The notes under the pieces were generated by a model. That model was not told where the DNA came from. It did no database searches and was given only the letters and a program-made list of their open reading frames with translations. From CAZTTG01 sp964615935 (GTDB lineage: Bacteria > Planctomycetota > UBA1135 > GCA-002686595): 27,835 bases of DNA. The DNA lies in NCBI GenBank assembly GCA_964615935.1, contig CAZTTG010000086.1, positions 1 through 27,835 on the forward strand, read 5' to 3'. Every line of letters begins with the position of its first letter. Position 1 is the stretch's first letter. Positions 1 to 7,702 of this stretch are shown here, in pieces. The position numbers and the translations under genes are program-made.

Positions 1-96
1 TCCGAGTATCACAGCGAATACGCGTCGTCGGCGCGCCTTGCCAGCGACGCCGAGAAGCTCCGCAGGAGAACCGGAACTTCCCGTGCGCGACACTAG
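1..96 (+). CDS. Possible C-terminal end of an upstream gene (partial)
   Basis: Frame 1 is open from the window edge to a TAG at 94-96, giving 31 residues. The first 22 codons are mostly G/C-ending, as in the real genes here, and read as a plausible charged C-terminal tail. There is no recognisable domain and the stretch is too short to test, so this could equally be non-coding. It lies 119 bp upstream of the flavin-reductase-like gene on the same strand. Confidence 0.25.
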   Translation, partial: SEYHSEYASSARLASDAEKLRRRTGTSRARH

Positions 97-149
97 CCCG
101 AGGCCGCCGGTCCGAAAGGCCTTGCGGCCGGCAGGGGCGCGTGCGAAAC

Positions 150-179
150 AGGGGGCCGCGATCCCCCCTCGTCGGGGGG
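150..179 (+). promoter_or_regulatory. Two mutually exclusive short hairpins upstream of the flavin-reductase-like gene
   Basis: AGGGGG at 150-155 can pair with CCCCCT at 164-169. The same C run at 163-168 can instead pair with GGGGGG at 174-179 across a 5-nt loop. Both pairings use the same central bases, so only one can form at a time. The site is 37 bp before the start codon at 216. Simple G/C runs are common in this DNA, so a switching role is a guess. Confidence 0.2.
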
Positions 180-215
180 GTGGCGGCCTTCCCCTACTCC
201 GGACGGAGCCCCGAC

Positions 216-719
216 ATGAGAACCATCCTCCCCAGCGAGCTGGCCGTGAGGCCGGCGGACCTGTGGCTCAACGAGTGGCTGCTGCTGTGCGCCGGGACCC
301 GGAAGAGCTTCAACGCCATGACCGTGGCCTGGGGCAGCATCGGGGGGATGTGGAACGAGCCCTTCGTGCAGATCGCCGTCCGCCACAGCCGCCACACCTT
401 CGGCTTCCTGGAGGAGCACCCGCACTTCACCCTGAGCGCCTTCGGGGAGAAGGGGCGCGACGCCCTGCAGCTCCTGGGAACCCGATCCGGGAGGGACGGG
501 GACAAGATCGCCGACTCGGGCCTGACGCCCAGGCCTTCGAGGGTGGTGGAGGCCCCGGGCTTCGAGGAGGCGAGGCTGATCCTGGAGTGCGAGAAGACCT
601 ACTGGCAGGACATGGACCCGGAGCACTTCCTCGACGGGGCCATCGCGGAGTGCTATCCGGAGGCCGACTACCACAGGGTCTACTACGGCAAGATCCTGAG
701 CGTGGAGATCGCGGACTGA
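216..719 (+). CDS. Flavin reductase family (FMN-binding split-barrel) protein
   Basis: The protein has 167 residues. Its N-terminal half fits the flavin-reductase-like split barrel, which binds FMN and usually passes electrons from NAD(P)H to flavin: a stretch around NAMTVAWG, then VRHSRHTF and a FTLSAFGE-like segment are the positions where this family holds the flavin. I chose the ATG at 216 because the homologous part begins there and a weak purine-rich site (GGACGGAG) precedes it; a GTG at 141 in the same frame would add 25 residues of unlikely sequence. No signal peptide is seen, so it is probably cytoplasmic. It converges with the GH2 gene; 10 bp separate the stop codons. The substrate or partner cannot be told. 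Confidence 0.75.
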   Translation: MRTILPSELAVRPADLWLNEWLLLCAGTRKSFNAMTVAWGSIGGMWNEPFVQIAVRHSRHTFGFLEEHPHFTLSAFGEKGRDALQLLGTRSGRDGDKIADSGLTPRPSRVVEAPGFEEARLILECEKTYWQDMDPEHFLDGAIAECYPEADYHRVYYGKILSVEIAD

Positions 720-732
720 GGAGCCGTCCTCA
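717..732. terminator. Short hairpin between convergent stop codons
   Basis: TGAGGA at 717-722 and TCCTCA at 727-732 are perfect inverted repeats with a 4-nt loop. The arms contain the TGA stops of the flavin-reductase-like gene (plus strand) and of the GH2 gene (minus strand). No T-run follows. It may end transcription in both directions, but the stem is short. Confidence 0.3.
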
Positions 733-2994
733 CTCCCCCGCCTCCTCGACCTCCACCAGGCCCACGTCGATGTACTGGCCACCGGCCTCCTGGCGGCAGT
801 GAACCGCCAGGACGGTCTCGCCGGCCCTCAGCGCGCGCCCCGCCTCCTCACCCAGCGGAACGAGCACGTAGGAGGTGGTGTAGCCCTCCAGCTCCGCGAT
901 CTTCACCCCCCCGAGGTACACCTCGGCATCCTCGTCGTGATGCACCCTCAGCTGCAGGGCCCCCGGCCGCCACTCCCGCTCGGCGCTCACCTTCCTGCGG
1001 ATCCAGATGTCGCTGCCGTCCCACAGCGTCCTCACCATCGACCCGGGCGTGCCATCCGTCCCGAATCCCGCGACGCCTTCCTTCCAGCCCGAGTCGTCGA
1101 AGCCCGGCAGCTCCCAGCCCTCGCCGGGATCCTCGGCGGTGTATTGCCAGAACTTGGCCTTCTCCTTGGAGCTCTCCACCACCGGCAGGATGACCGGCGG
1201 CGGCAGGTACAGCTTCCGCGCCGCGGCGGCGATCCGCTCCGCGTCCATCTTGATCATGGCCCGGTCATAGGTCATGAGCCCGTTGACCTCGATCTCCACG
1301 TCGCTGGTCTGCGTGTAGATCGCCGCCGCCAGCCCCTCGCCGATCAGCGGCCGGAGCCTGGCGAGCAGCTCCACGTACGCCTCCGTCAGCGCCTCGCGGG
1401 TGTCGTAGCTGCGATACCCCCAGTTCTCCTTCTCCTGCCACGTGTGCTCCTCCACCGGCAGCCCCAGTCCCCCGAACTCGCCCAGGACCGCCGCGCGCTC
1501 CTCCTCCAGGGCACAGATGGCAGGACCCGGATAGGAGTGGATGTCGTGCACCTGCCCCGTGCCGCGATCCGACCATCCGCTGGCGCTGTTCACCAGCCGT
1601 GAGGGATCGTGATTCCGGATCCAGTCCGTGATCCGCTCGGTTGCGTACTGCCCCCAGCCCTCGTTGTAGGGCACCCACATGACGATGCACGGGTGCTCGT
1701 GCAGGGCATCGATGTTTCGCTCCAGCTCGAGCTCGAACTGCCGCGCCGACTCCGGATCGCGGTCCACGTCCGGATCCCCTCCACCGATATACCGATCCCC
1801 GCTGGGCATGTCCTGCCACACCAGCAGCCCCAGCCGGTCGCACCAGTAGTACCAGCGGTCGGGCTCGATCTTGACGTGCTTGCGCACGGCGTTGAAGCCG
1901 AGCTGCCGGGTGACCTCCACGTCGTAGCGCAGGGCCTCGTCGGTGGGGGCGGTGTACAGCCCGTCGGGCCAGAAGCCCTGGTCCAGCGGGCCAAAGTGGA
2001 AGAGCGGGCGGCCGTTGAGGAACAGGCGCGTGATCCCGTTCCCGTCCTGGCCCAGCTCGATGCTGCGCATGCCGAAGTAGCTCTGCACCTCGTCGAGCAC
2101 CTCGGCTCCCCGGCGGAGGCGCACCACGAGGTGGTAGAGCACCGGGTCGTCGGGTGACCACGGACGGGGATCGGCGAGGCGGAGGCTGAGCTCCGTCCCC
2201 TGGCTGCGACCCATGGCCGCGACGCGACCCTCGAGGCTGGCCACGGCCTCCACGGTGACCCCTCCCCCCAGTCCGGGCGCGATCGGGCTCAGCCGCAGGA
2301 TGCCCGCCTCGAGATCGGGCACCATCTTCAGCCGCTCGACGTGAACCCGATTCACCGGTTCCAGCCACACCGTCCGCCAGATGCCCGTCGTGGGCGTGTA
2401 CCAGATCCCGCGCGGCTCGCGCACCTGCTTGCCGCGCGACTGGGTCCCGGCGTCGGTGGGATCCCAGCAGGCCACGACGAGCTCCTGCGGCCCGTCGGCC
2501 ACGAGCGCGTCGGTGACGTCGAGGTGGAAGGGGTCGTAGCCGCCGCGGTGGCTGCCCACCTCGCGGCCGTTCACCCACGCCCGGGCCTCCCAGTCCACCG
2601 CCCCGAAGTGCAGCAGCACGCGGCGGCCGGCCCAGTCGGCGGGAATCTCGAAGGCGCGCCAGCACCACAGGCGCTCCTCGGGCGAGACGCGGCGCATCAC
2701 TCCGGACAGGGCCGACTCGATCGGGAAGGGCACCAGGATGCGGCCCTGGGCCTCGGCCGGGCGGCTGGCCTCGCGCCCGGCGATGGCATAGCTCCACAGG
2801 CCGTTCAGGTTGGACCACTCCGCGCGGACCATCTGCGGGCGGGGGTACTCGGGGTGCACCGAGGTGGGGGAGACGTCCGCCGCCCAGCGGGTCAGGAGCG
2901 GACCCGGCGCCGGCTTCCAGTCCTGCATGGCGAAGGTGGAGGTCGCGGCCGGGCCGATGGCCAGCGCGGCCAAGGGGAGGATGCGTCGGAGCAT
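730..2994 (-). CDS. Exported glycoside hydrolase family 2 protein (beta-galactosidase/glucuronidase-like)
   Basis: The protein has 754 residues. A signal peptide (about 1-22) is followed by the GH2 sugar-binding domain (about 60-210, with LNGLWSYAI and WVNGREVGSH), an immunoglobulin-like domain (about 215-310) and a TIM barrel (about 315-600). The expected catalytic acid/base is Glu445 in the NEGWGQ motif and the nucleophile Glu506 in GEFGG. Residues 610-750 form an extra C-terminal domain of the galactose-binding jelly-roll type, often found on exported GH2 enzymes. The ATG at 2994 is chosen because GAGGAAG lies just upstream and the signal peptide starts there; the frame stays open far upstream but not with protein-like sequence. 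It should hydrolyse beta-linked galactose, glucuronic acid, mannose or similar residues outside the cytoplasm. Specificity cannot be read from sequence. Confidence 0.9.
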   Translation of the reverse strand: MLRRILPLAALAIGPAATSTFAMQDWKPAPGPLLTRWAADVSPTSVHPEYPRPQMVRAEWSNLNGLWSYAIAGREASRPAEAQGRILVPFPIESALSGVMRRVSPEERLWCWRAFEIPADWAGRRVLLHFGAVDWEARAWVNGREVGSHRGGYDPFHLDVTDALVADGPQELVVACWDPTDAGTQSRGKQVREPRGIWYTPTTGIWRTVWLEPVNRVHVERLKMVPDLEAGILRLSPIAPGLGGGVTVEAVASLEGRVAAMGRSQGTELSLRLADPRPWSPDDPVLYHLVVRLRRGAEVLDEVQSYFGMRSIELGQDGNGITRLFLNGRPLFHFGPLDQGFWPDGLYTAPTDEALRYDVEVTRQLGFNAVRKHVKIEPDRWYYWCDRLGLLVWQDMPSGDRYIGGGDPDVDRDPESARQFELELERNIDALHEHPCIVMWVPYNEGWGQYATERITDWIRNHDPSRLVNSASGWSDRGTGQVHDIHSYPGPAICALEEERAAVLGEFGGLGLPVEEHTWQEKENWGYRSYDTREALTEAYVELLARLRPLIGEGLAAAIYTQTSDVEIEVNGLMTYDRAMIKMDAERIAAAARKLYLPPPVILPVVESSKEKAKFWQYTAEDPGEGWELPGFDDSGWKEGVAGFGTDGTPGSMVRTLWDGSDIWIRRKVSAEREWRPGALQLRVHHDEDAEVYLGGVKIAELEGYTTSYVLVPLGEEAGRALRAGETVLAVHCRQEAGGQYIDVGLVEVEEAGE

Positions 2995-3029
2995 GGGATC
3001 TTCCTCGTGGTGGTACTCGGAGCAGCTTA

Positions 3030-3052
3030 GCAAAGGGCGCTTTGCACGTGCA
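3030..3052. promoter_or_regulatory. Overlapping palindromes in the GH2 / methyltransferase divergent region
   Basis: GCAAAG (3030-3035) and CTTTGC (3040-3045) are inverted repeats around GGCG, and the perfect 10-bp palindrome TGCACGTGCA follows at 3043-3052. They lie in the 122-bp space between two divergent genes, where an operator for either would be expected. No regulator gene is adjacent, so the role is inferred from position only. Confidence 0.3.
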
Positions 3053-3116
3053 GCCGATGGCCCGCGCTGGAATGATCGCCGCCATCCGCCCCCGGATCCG
3101 GCCGGGAGGGGTGAGC

Positions 3117-3821
3117 ATGCGCGACGAATCGACAGCCCCGAGCCCGGGCCCCTTCCGACTCTCGCTGAGGGTGGCGGTGGGGCTCCTGATCCTGCTGGCG
3201 CTCGTGTTCGGGCCGGTGGGTCGCCTGGACTGGGCGTGGGGGTGGGTCTACCTCGGCACCTATCTGGGCGCGGTGAGCCTGGCCTTCGCCTACATGGCGA
3301 TCGCCGACCCCGAGCTGCTGAAGGAGCGCACCCGGAGGCCGGCGGGGGCCAAGGGATGGGACCGGGTCCTGGTCGTGCTCTTCGGCCTGGTCTCCACGCC
3401 GGCATCGCTGGTGGTCGCCGGCCTGGACGTACGCTTCGGCTGGTCTCCGCCGCTTCCGCTCGCGCTCCAGCTCGCGGCCCTGAGCGTCGGCGTGCTGGCC
3501 TGTGGCCTCGGGTTCTGGGCGATGGTCTCGAACACCTTCTTCTCGACCTTCTTCCGCATCCAGACCGAACGGGGGCACGCGGTGGTCTCCGCCGGGCCCT
3601 ACCGGATCGTGCGCCATCCGGGCTACGTGGGGGTGATCGCCTTTCTCCTGGCGACGCCGCTGATCCTCGGATCGCTGTGGGCCCTCGTCCCGGCGGGGGT
3701 GGGAGCCGCCATCCTGATCGTGCGCACCGCGCTCGAGGATCAGACGCTGCATCGCGAGCTCGAGGGCTACCCGGACTACGCGCGGCGCGTGCGGCACCGC
3801 CTGTTGCCCGGCGTCTGGTAG
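3117..3821 (+). CDS. Isoprenylcysteine carboxyl methyltransferase family membrane protein
   Basis: The protein has 234 residues with about five hydrophobic segments. The C-terminal region carries the family signature: GPYRIVRHPGY followed by ED-x-L-x-x-EL-x-GYPDYARRVR-x-RLLP. Members are integral membrane methyltransferases that bind S-adenosylmethionine in this C-terminal region; bacterial relatives include phospholipid and small-molecule methyltransferases, so the substrate is open. The ATG at 3117 follows GGGAGGGG at good spacing and precedes a short soluble N-terminus and the first membrane segment. Starts further upstream (3042 or the GTG at 3111) are possible but less likely. It is divergent from the GH2 gene and converges with the beta-lactamase-like gene. 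Confidence 0.8.
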   Translation: MRDESTAPSPGPFRLSLRVAVGLLILLALVFGPVGRLDWAWGWVYLGTYLGAVSLAFAYMAIADPELLKERTRRPAGAKGWDRVLVVLFGLVSTPASLVVAGLDVRFGWSPPLPLALQLAALSVGVLACGLGFWAMVSNTFFSTFFRIQTERGHAVVSAGPYRIVRHPGYVGVIAFLLATPLILGSLWALVPAGVGAAILIVRTALEDQTLHRELEGYPDYARRVRHRLLPGVW

Positions 3822-3845
3822 CCGAGGAAGGCGGAGGTCGCCCGC

Positions 3846-5051
3846 TCAGCCCCCTCCCGACCCCGACGAGCCCTCGCGACCGCCGAGCTCCTCGAAGGCG
3901 ATGAGCGCGAAGGGCTCCAGGAATGTGTGCATCGAGCGGACGCCCAGGGCGCGCAGGTCGTCGGTGTTGACCTGCAGGGCGGCCGCGAAGCCGGACTCCG
4001 GGAACCAGGCCATGGCCGACAGGTAGCCGGGGTAGAAGCCCTCGTGACCCCGCATGGGCCCCGCCCGGGTGCCGCGCAGGAAGGTGCCCAGGCCGTACCG
4101 CTCCCCGGGCCCGCGGCCGGTCTCGACCCCGGCGAGCAGCTCGTCGAGGTACTCCCCCTCGAAGGCCCGGCCCTGGTAGAGGATCCGGGCCCAGCGGGCC
4201 AGGTCCGAGGGCGTGGTGACGAAGCCGCCCCCGCACCACTCGAACTGGGGGTTGACCGCGAGGCGGCCGTCCACCAGGGCCCGCGCGGGGAAGCCCAGTC
4301 CCTGCCCCATGACGACGTATCCCTGCGCCAGGCCGGGCAGGTCGCGGCGATCGCTGGGGAGGGTGTCCCGGAGGCCGTGGGGGATCAGGAAGTGCTCGCG
4401 AACCTGCTCGTAGAAGGTCCTTTGCGAGGCGCGCTCGATCACCATCCCCACCAGGAGGAAGTTGGTGTCGGCGTAGGACCATCCCTCGCCCGCGGCGAAG
4501 AGGGGCGGGGCGTCGAGCACCAGGGAGACGAGCTCCTCGGGCGGCCGGACCCGGGCGGGCTCCTCACGGAGGTTCTCGATGAAGCTCGGATTCACGTAGT
4601 ACTCGGGGATCCCGCTGGAGTGCTCGAGCAGGTTCCGGAGCGTCAGGTGCTCCGCGTTGGGCAGCCTCGCGAACCACTCCTCCTCTCCCAGCCACCTCGA
4701 TGCGGCGTCCTCGAGATCGAGCCGGCCCGCCTGCCTCAGGCGCAGGGCGGCGGCCGCCACGAAGGTCTTGCCAATGCTCCCCGCGGGCATCCGGTCCCTC
4801 GGCCTCATCGCGCGCTCGTCCTCCCGGGAGGCGAGGCCCGCGCACAGGGCGATCTCCTCCCCCCCCGGCAGGACCAGCGCCAGGGAGGCGCCGGGGAAGA
4901 GACCGCGGGCGTGCATGTCACCGAGCTCGGCGGCGCAGGCCTCCCGGATGCGAGCGGCAGCGCCCTCGTGGGGCTCCTGTCCGGCGGCCGGGGAGGCCAG
5001 GGCGAGGGAGAGGGCCAGCAGGAGGGCGGGCCGGGTGCGTTCGAGATCCAT
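3846..5051 (-). CDS. Exported serine hydrolase, class C beta-lactamase / peptidase S12 family
   Basis: The protein has 401 residues. A signal peptide (about 1-24) precedes a full beta-lactamase/D,D-peptidase fold. The nucleophile motif is S92-I-G-K95. The second motif is Y193-A-D195, replacing the classical Y-x-N, a variant also common in S12 esterases and peptidases. The third is H336-E-G338 in place of K-T/S-G, again typical of S12 hydrolases rather than true cephalosporinases. The likely role is a periplasmic esterase, peptidase or D-amino-acid hydrolase; antibiotic resistance should not be assumed. It converges with the methyltransferase-like gene (24-bp gap) and diverges from the cupin gene across 227 bp in which I see no clear regulatory site. 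Confidence 0.87.
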   Translation of the reverse strand: MDLERTRPALLLALSLALASPAAGQEPHEGAAARIREACAAELGDMHARGLFPGASLALVLPGGEEIALCAGLASREDERAMRPRDRMPAGSIGKTFVAAAALRLRQAGRLDLEDAASRWLGEEEWFARLPNAEHLTLRNLLEHSSGIPEYYVNPSFIENLREEPARVRPPEELVSLVLDAPPLFAAGEGWSYADTNFLLVGMVIERASQRTFYEQVREHFLIPHGLRDTLPSDRRDLPGLAQGYVVMGQGLGFPARALVDGRLAVNPQFEWCGGGFVTTPSDLARWARILYQGRAFEGEYLDELLAGVETGRGPGERYGLGTFLRGTRAGPMRGHEGFYPGYLSAMAWFPESGFAAALQVNTDDLRALGVRSMHTFLEPFALIAFEELGGREGSSGSGGG

Positions 5052-5278
5052 GCGATCCTCCCGTTCCGGGGTGGGGATGGGAACGGTACCCCCCCCTCCC
5101 GCCGGATATCAGGCCGGGCGCAGCGGGAGGCCGGGGGAAAGCAAAAGGCATACACACGGCCCCCGGGAGCGGTCCCCAGCGAGCCGGGAGGGGGCCTCGG
5201 GGCGCCCGACGGAGTATCCTGCGCCTCGGCGGGCGGCGAGGGGCCGCGCCCGACTCATCGAGGCAAGGAGCGGATCCA

Positions 5279-5809
5279 ATGACCGAGGAAGCGAAGCTGA
5301 TCGAAGGCGGGGGCGGCCTCGCCCCCGAGGGAGCGGGCTGGTTCGTGCTGAACGCCGATCGGGCGCGCTGGTACGCGAACCAGCGCTTCGGCCGGATCTG
5401 CGTCTTCGAGGGCGAACAGCAGTTCCCCACGCTGGGCATCAACCTCCACGTGATCGAGCCCGGGCAGCCGGCGTGCCTCTACCACCGCGAGGACCAGCAG
5501 GAGGACTTCCTGGTCTTGTCGGGGCGGTGCACCCTGCTGATCGAGGGCCAGGAGCGATCGCTTCGGGCCTGGGACCTGGTGCACTGCCCGTCCGGGACCG
5601 AGCACGTCTTCATCGGGGCCGGCGACGGGCCCTGCGCGGTGCTGATGGTGGGGGGCCGGGCGCCGGACGCCACGATCCACTACCCGGTGAGCGAGCCGGC
5701 CGAGCAGTACGGGGCCTCCACCCAGGAAGCGACGGACTCTCCCAAGGAGGCCTACGCCGGATCGCCTCCGTGGGAGGCCACCCCGGCGTCCTGGCCCCTC
5801 GAGGGCTGA
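5279..5809 (+). CDS. Cupin domain protein
   Basis: The protein has 176 residues with one cupin barrel. Motif 1 is recognisable as YHREDQQEDFLVLSGR: the first histidine, the glutamate and the glycine are in place, but the second histidine of the usual HxH is missing. Motif 2 includes GTEHVFIG with its histidine. The metal site may therefore be altered or use other ligands. The last 40 or so residues are a low-complexity, proline-rich tail outside the barrel. The ATG at 5279 follows AAGGAG at about 8 nt. No signal peptide is seen. The substrate is unknown; proteins of this type are often labelled cupin or mannose-6-phosphate-isomerase-like without known activity. It converges with the M14-like fusion gene. 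Confidence 0.8.
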   Translation: MTEEAKLIEGGGGLAPEGAGWFVLNADRARWYANQRFGRICVFEGEQQFPTLGINLHVIEPGQPACLYHREDQQEDFLVLSGRCTLLIEGQERSLRAWDLVHCPSGTEHVFIGAGDGPCAVLMVGGRAPDATIHYPVSEPAEQYGASTQEATDSPKEAYAGSPPWEATPASWPLEG

Positions 5810-5816
5810 GGCCCTC
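5801..5816. terminator. Hairpin between convergent cupin and M14-like genes
   Basis: GAGGGC (5801-5806) and GCCCTC (5811-5816) form a perfect 6-bp stem with a TGAG loop. The cupin TGA stop lies in the loop and the stop of the convergent gene overlaps the right arm. There is no T-run. It is a plausible bidirectional terminator for the tightly spaced pair. Confidence 0.35.
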
Positions 5817-7314
5817 AGGGTCCAGGCCGGGCCAGCCAGCCCAGGGCCGCACGCACGAAGCCGCGCAGCTCGGCCGTGCTCTCCGGGTGGGGGCCGCAGA
5901 CCAGCACCCTCCCCTCCCCGAAGGGCGCCCGCACGATCGCCGGCGTGCCGATCATGACGCCCTCGGGAGCGCCGTTCTCCGCGATCTCGCTGCGGTAGGT
6001 CGAGAGGACCTGGAAGTCGGGGACATCCGGATCCCCGCCCCGGGCCAGGAGGGGACCCTGCGCGTAGCGGATGCTCACCACCGCGGAATCTCCGCCGAAG
6101 AGTTCCCGGCCCGTCGAACTCAGCTCCATCCGGACGGTGCCCTTGCCGCGCGCCCAGTGCTCCGTGTCGAGAACCCGGGCGTCCAGGATGCCCAGCGACC
6201 AGGAGTAGTGGCTGGTGGCCAGGTAGGCGCCCGCGCAGACGCCGAGGTAGCCGCCACCCTCCTCGACGAACTCGCAGACCGCGGCCCGCCCCTCCTCCTC
6301 CAGCGCCCGGGCCGTCCCCGAGCCGGTCCCGCCGGGGAACATCACCACGTCGAAGGCGTCCAGGCCGCCGGATCGGATCTCCTCGGCCGTGATCCGGCGA
6401 GCGCTCGCGCGCTGATGCGGATCCAGGCACCTCTCCAGGTCGAAGGCGCTCCGCGAGCCGGTGCCCCGATCGTCGTAGATGGCCGTCCGGATCTCCCCCG
6501 GCTCGCGCTCCTCCCCGAAGACCGCCATGGGGGAGGAACCATCCGGGAGCATATCGAGCTCGACCAGCAGCCGGTGGACCGCGACGCGATGCTGGAGGAT
6601 GCGGACCGCCAGGTGGTCCTTCCGGCAGGTCTCGACGATGAGGGCGTGCGCGCCGAGCCGGGAGCCCGCGGCCCGGGCCAGGCTGCCCTCGATCGGCCAC
6701 CGCAGGAGCGCCCACCGGTGGTCCTCCTCGCTCACCAGCTCGTCGAGCGCCTCGGCCATCCGGGCCGCCGCGGCCCGGGTCTCCTCGTCCGGGTAGCCGA
6801 TCAGCGAGTTGCCCAGGAGCTTGCGCTCCTCGGTGGACTCGAAGCGGTAGCCCACCGACTCGTGCAGATCGACCACCCAGTCGGGGCGGTGCTGCGCCGC
6901 CAGCTCCCAGATCGAGCCGGCCAGCGGACCGACGATCGGCTCGCCCTCCTCGGAGGGGAAGCAGCGGTTCAGATCGTAGGGCTCCTCGTCCGGCACCCGG
7001 CGCTCGAAGGCCTCGCAGCCGTGGGCGTTGGCGCGCGGGAGGACGATCAGCTCGCCGCGGCGGATGGGCCAGTGCCGGATCTGATGGGCCGCGCGCCAGC
7101 CTGCGGCCTCGTTCCCGTGCATGCCGCCGACGATCAGGACGGTGGGGCCGGGGAGGTCCGAGCGCCGCTGCCAGGCCGAGGTTGTCCACCGCGAGCCCCG
7201 GGCCAGGCGGATCTCCGACACGGGCGCCTCGTGGGGATCGGCGGTCTGGACCGGGCCGGCGGGCAGGAGCAGGAGGAGGCCGAGCCAGCGCGAGGCGTTC
7301 AGGGGGGCCAGCAT
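5815..7314 (-). CDS. Exported M14-like zinc hydrolase (AstE/AspA-type) fused to a BPL_N/amidotransferase-like domain
   Basis: The protein has 499 residues. After a signal peptide (about 1-25), residues 35-255 match the succinylglutamate desuccinylase/aspartoacylase branch of M14 metallohydrolases: H66 and E69 in GGMHGNE, H151 in VVDLHES, N116-R117 in DLNRCF, and E228 in IVETC as the likely catalytic glutamate. Residues 275-490 form a second domain resembling the class I amidotransferase-like fold of the biotin-protein-ligase N-terminal family (BPL_N), with FPGGTGSG, the nucleophile-elbow motif GVCAGAY (C360) and a late GPHPE. GAGGAGGT directly precedes the ATG at 7314. The first domain probably removes an acyl or amino-acid group from an amide outside the cytoplasm; the second domain's role is unknown. 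Confidence 0.82.
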   Translation of the reverse strand: MLAPLNASRWLGLLLLLPAGPVQTADPHEAPVSEIRLARGSRWTTSAWQRRSDLPGPTVLIVGGMHGNEAAGWRAAHQIRHWPIRRGELIVLPRANAHGCEAFERRVPDEEPYDLNRCFPSEEGEPIVGPLAGSIWELAAQHRPDWVVDLHESVGYRFESTEERKLLGNSLIGYPDEETRAAAARMAEALDELVSEEDHRWALLRWPIEGSLARAAGSRLGAHALIVETCRKDHLAVRILQHRVAVHRLLVELDMLPDGSSPMAVFGEEREPGEIRTAIYDDRGTGSRSAFDLERCLDPHQRASARRITAEEIRSGGLDAFDVVMFPGGTGSGTARALEEEGRAAVCEFVEEGGGYLGVCAGAYLATSHYSWSLGILDARVLDTEHWARGKGTVRMELSSTGRELFGGDSAVVSIRYAQGPLLARGGDPDVPDFQVLSTYRSEIAENGAPEGVMIGTPAIVRAPFGEGRVLVCGPHPESTAELRGFVRAALGWLARPGP

Positions 7315-7380
7315 GGGACCTCCTCATCATGCCCCGGAAGGTCCCTCGCTCCACGTTCGGAATCGGCTCCCAGACCCCAT

Positions 7381-7587
7381 TGCAGGGCTCCTGACACATG
7401 CGCCCCGATTCATGCAACCATCCGCTCATGGCTCAGCAGGGAAACGGCGTGTCGGGCTCGCTCCCTGGTCGGTGTCGATCGCGGCCCCCGTCAAAGCGTT
7501 GCATACCTTATGACGCACCCCCTCATCGTGAATGAACGGCATTCGGCCAATGCCGCCACTCCACGCACCTATGTCAGGAGCCCTGCA
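7381..7587. repeat. Inverted-repeat element, possibly a MITE-like non-autonomous mobile element
   Basis: TGCAGGGCTCCTGACA at 7381-7396 occurs as its exact reverse complement at 7572-7587, giving 207 bp between outer ends. Similarity continues inward with a small gap (a TGCG shortly inside each end). The interior has no open reading frame of note and is less G/C-rich than its surroundings. Perfect inverted ends and this size are typical of miniature inverted-repeat elements derived from a DNA transposon. No target-site duplication is evident at the ends, and no second copy was seen in the window, so mobility is unproven. Confidence 0.5.
7537..7555. promoter_or_regulatory. Palindrome upstream of the nitric oxide reductase
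   Basis: CGGCATT (7537-7543) and AATGCCG (7549-7555) are perfect 7-bp arms around a 5-bp centre. The site lies 148 bp before the start codon of the reductase and inside the inverted-repeat element. It has the size of a dimeric repressor site, but it matches no NO-responsive box I know. Confidence 0.3.
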
Positions 7588-7611
7588 TTGAGGCACGGTC
7601 GGCCTGACCCG

Positions 7612-7646
7612 TGGGCGCCCCAGCCCGCCTCTGCACGGGGCGCCCA
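7612..7646. promoter_or_regulatory. 10-bp inverted repeat in the nitric oxide reductase promoter region
   Basis: TGGGCGCCCC (7612-7621) and GGGGCGCCCA (7637-7646) are perfect inverted repeats with a 15-nt loop, ending 56 bp before the start codon. It may be an operator or a stem-loop in the leader RNA. No T-run follows, so it is unlikely to be an intrinsic terminator. Confidence 0.35.
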
Positions 7647-7702
7647 GGGTCTAGAACCGACCCCCTGGGGCGCGTACCCTCCGCTTCATGGAGGAAAGAG
7701 AC

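Larger units (their letters stand above)
7315..7702. other. 388-bp intergenic region between the M14-like fusion gene and the nitric oxide reductase gene
   Basis: This is the longest gene-free stretch in the window. It holds a 16-bp inverted repeat with ends 207 bp apart (7381-7587), a 7-bp palindrome inside it (7537-7555), a 10-bp inverted repeat (7612-7646) and the ribosome binding site of the reductase (GGAGGA, 7690-7695). No FNR/Dnr-type box (TTGAT-N4-ATCAA) and no clear sigma-54 promoter were found. TACCCT at 7676-7681 could be a -10 element, but no matching -35 is seen. Confidence 0.7.

Noticed and set aside
2995..4482. Long minus-strand open frame that would extend the GH2 protein N-terminally to 1250 residues
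   Set aside because: The extension is low-complexity Arg/Pro/Gly sequence, lies over the methyltransferase and beta-lactamase genes, and the GH2 protein has its own signal peptide and ribosome site at 2994.
3846..5051. Antibiotic-resistance beta-lactamase
   Set aside because: Motifs YAD and HEG are those of general S12 esterases and peptidases, not of class C cephalosporinases.
5255..7429. 724-residue minus-strand open frame across the M14-like gene
   Set aside because: Off-frame shadow of the real gene at 5815-7314, which has clear catalytic motifs and a ribosome site.
7315..7702. FNR/Dnr box or sigma-54 promoter before the nitric oxide reductase
   Set aside because: No TTGAT-N4-ATCAA match and no proper GG-N10-GC promoter was found by eye.
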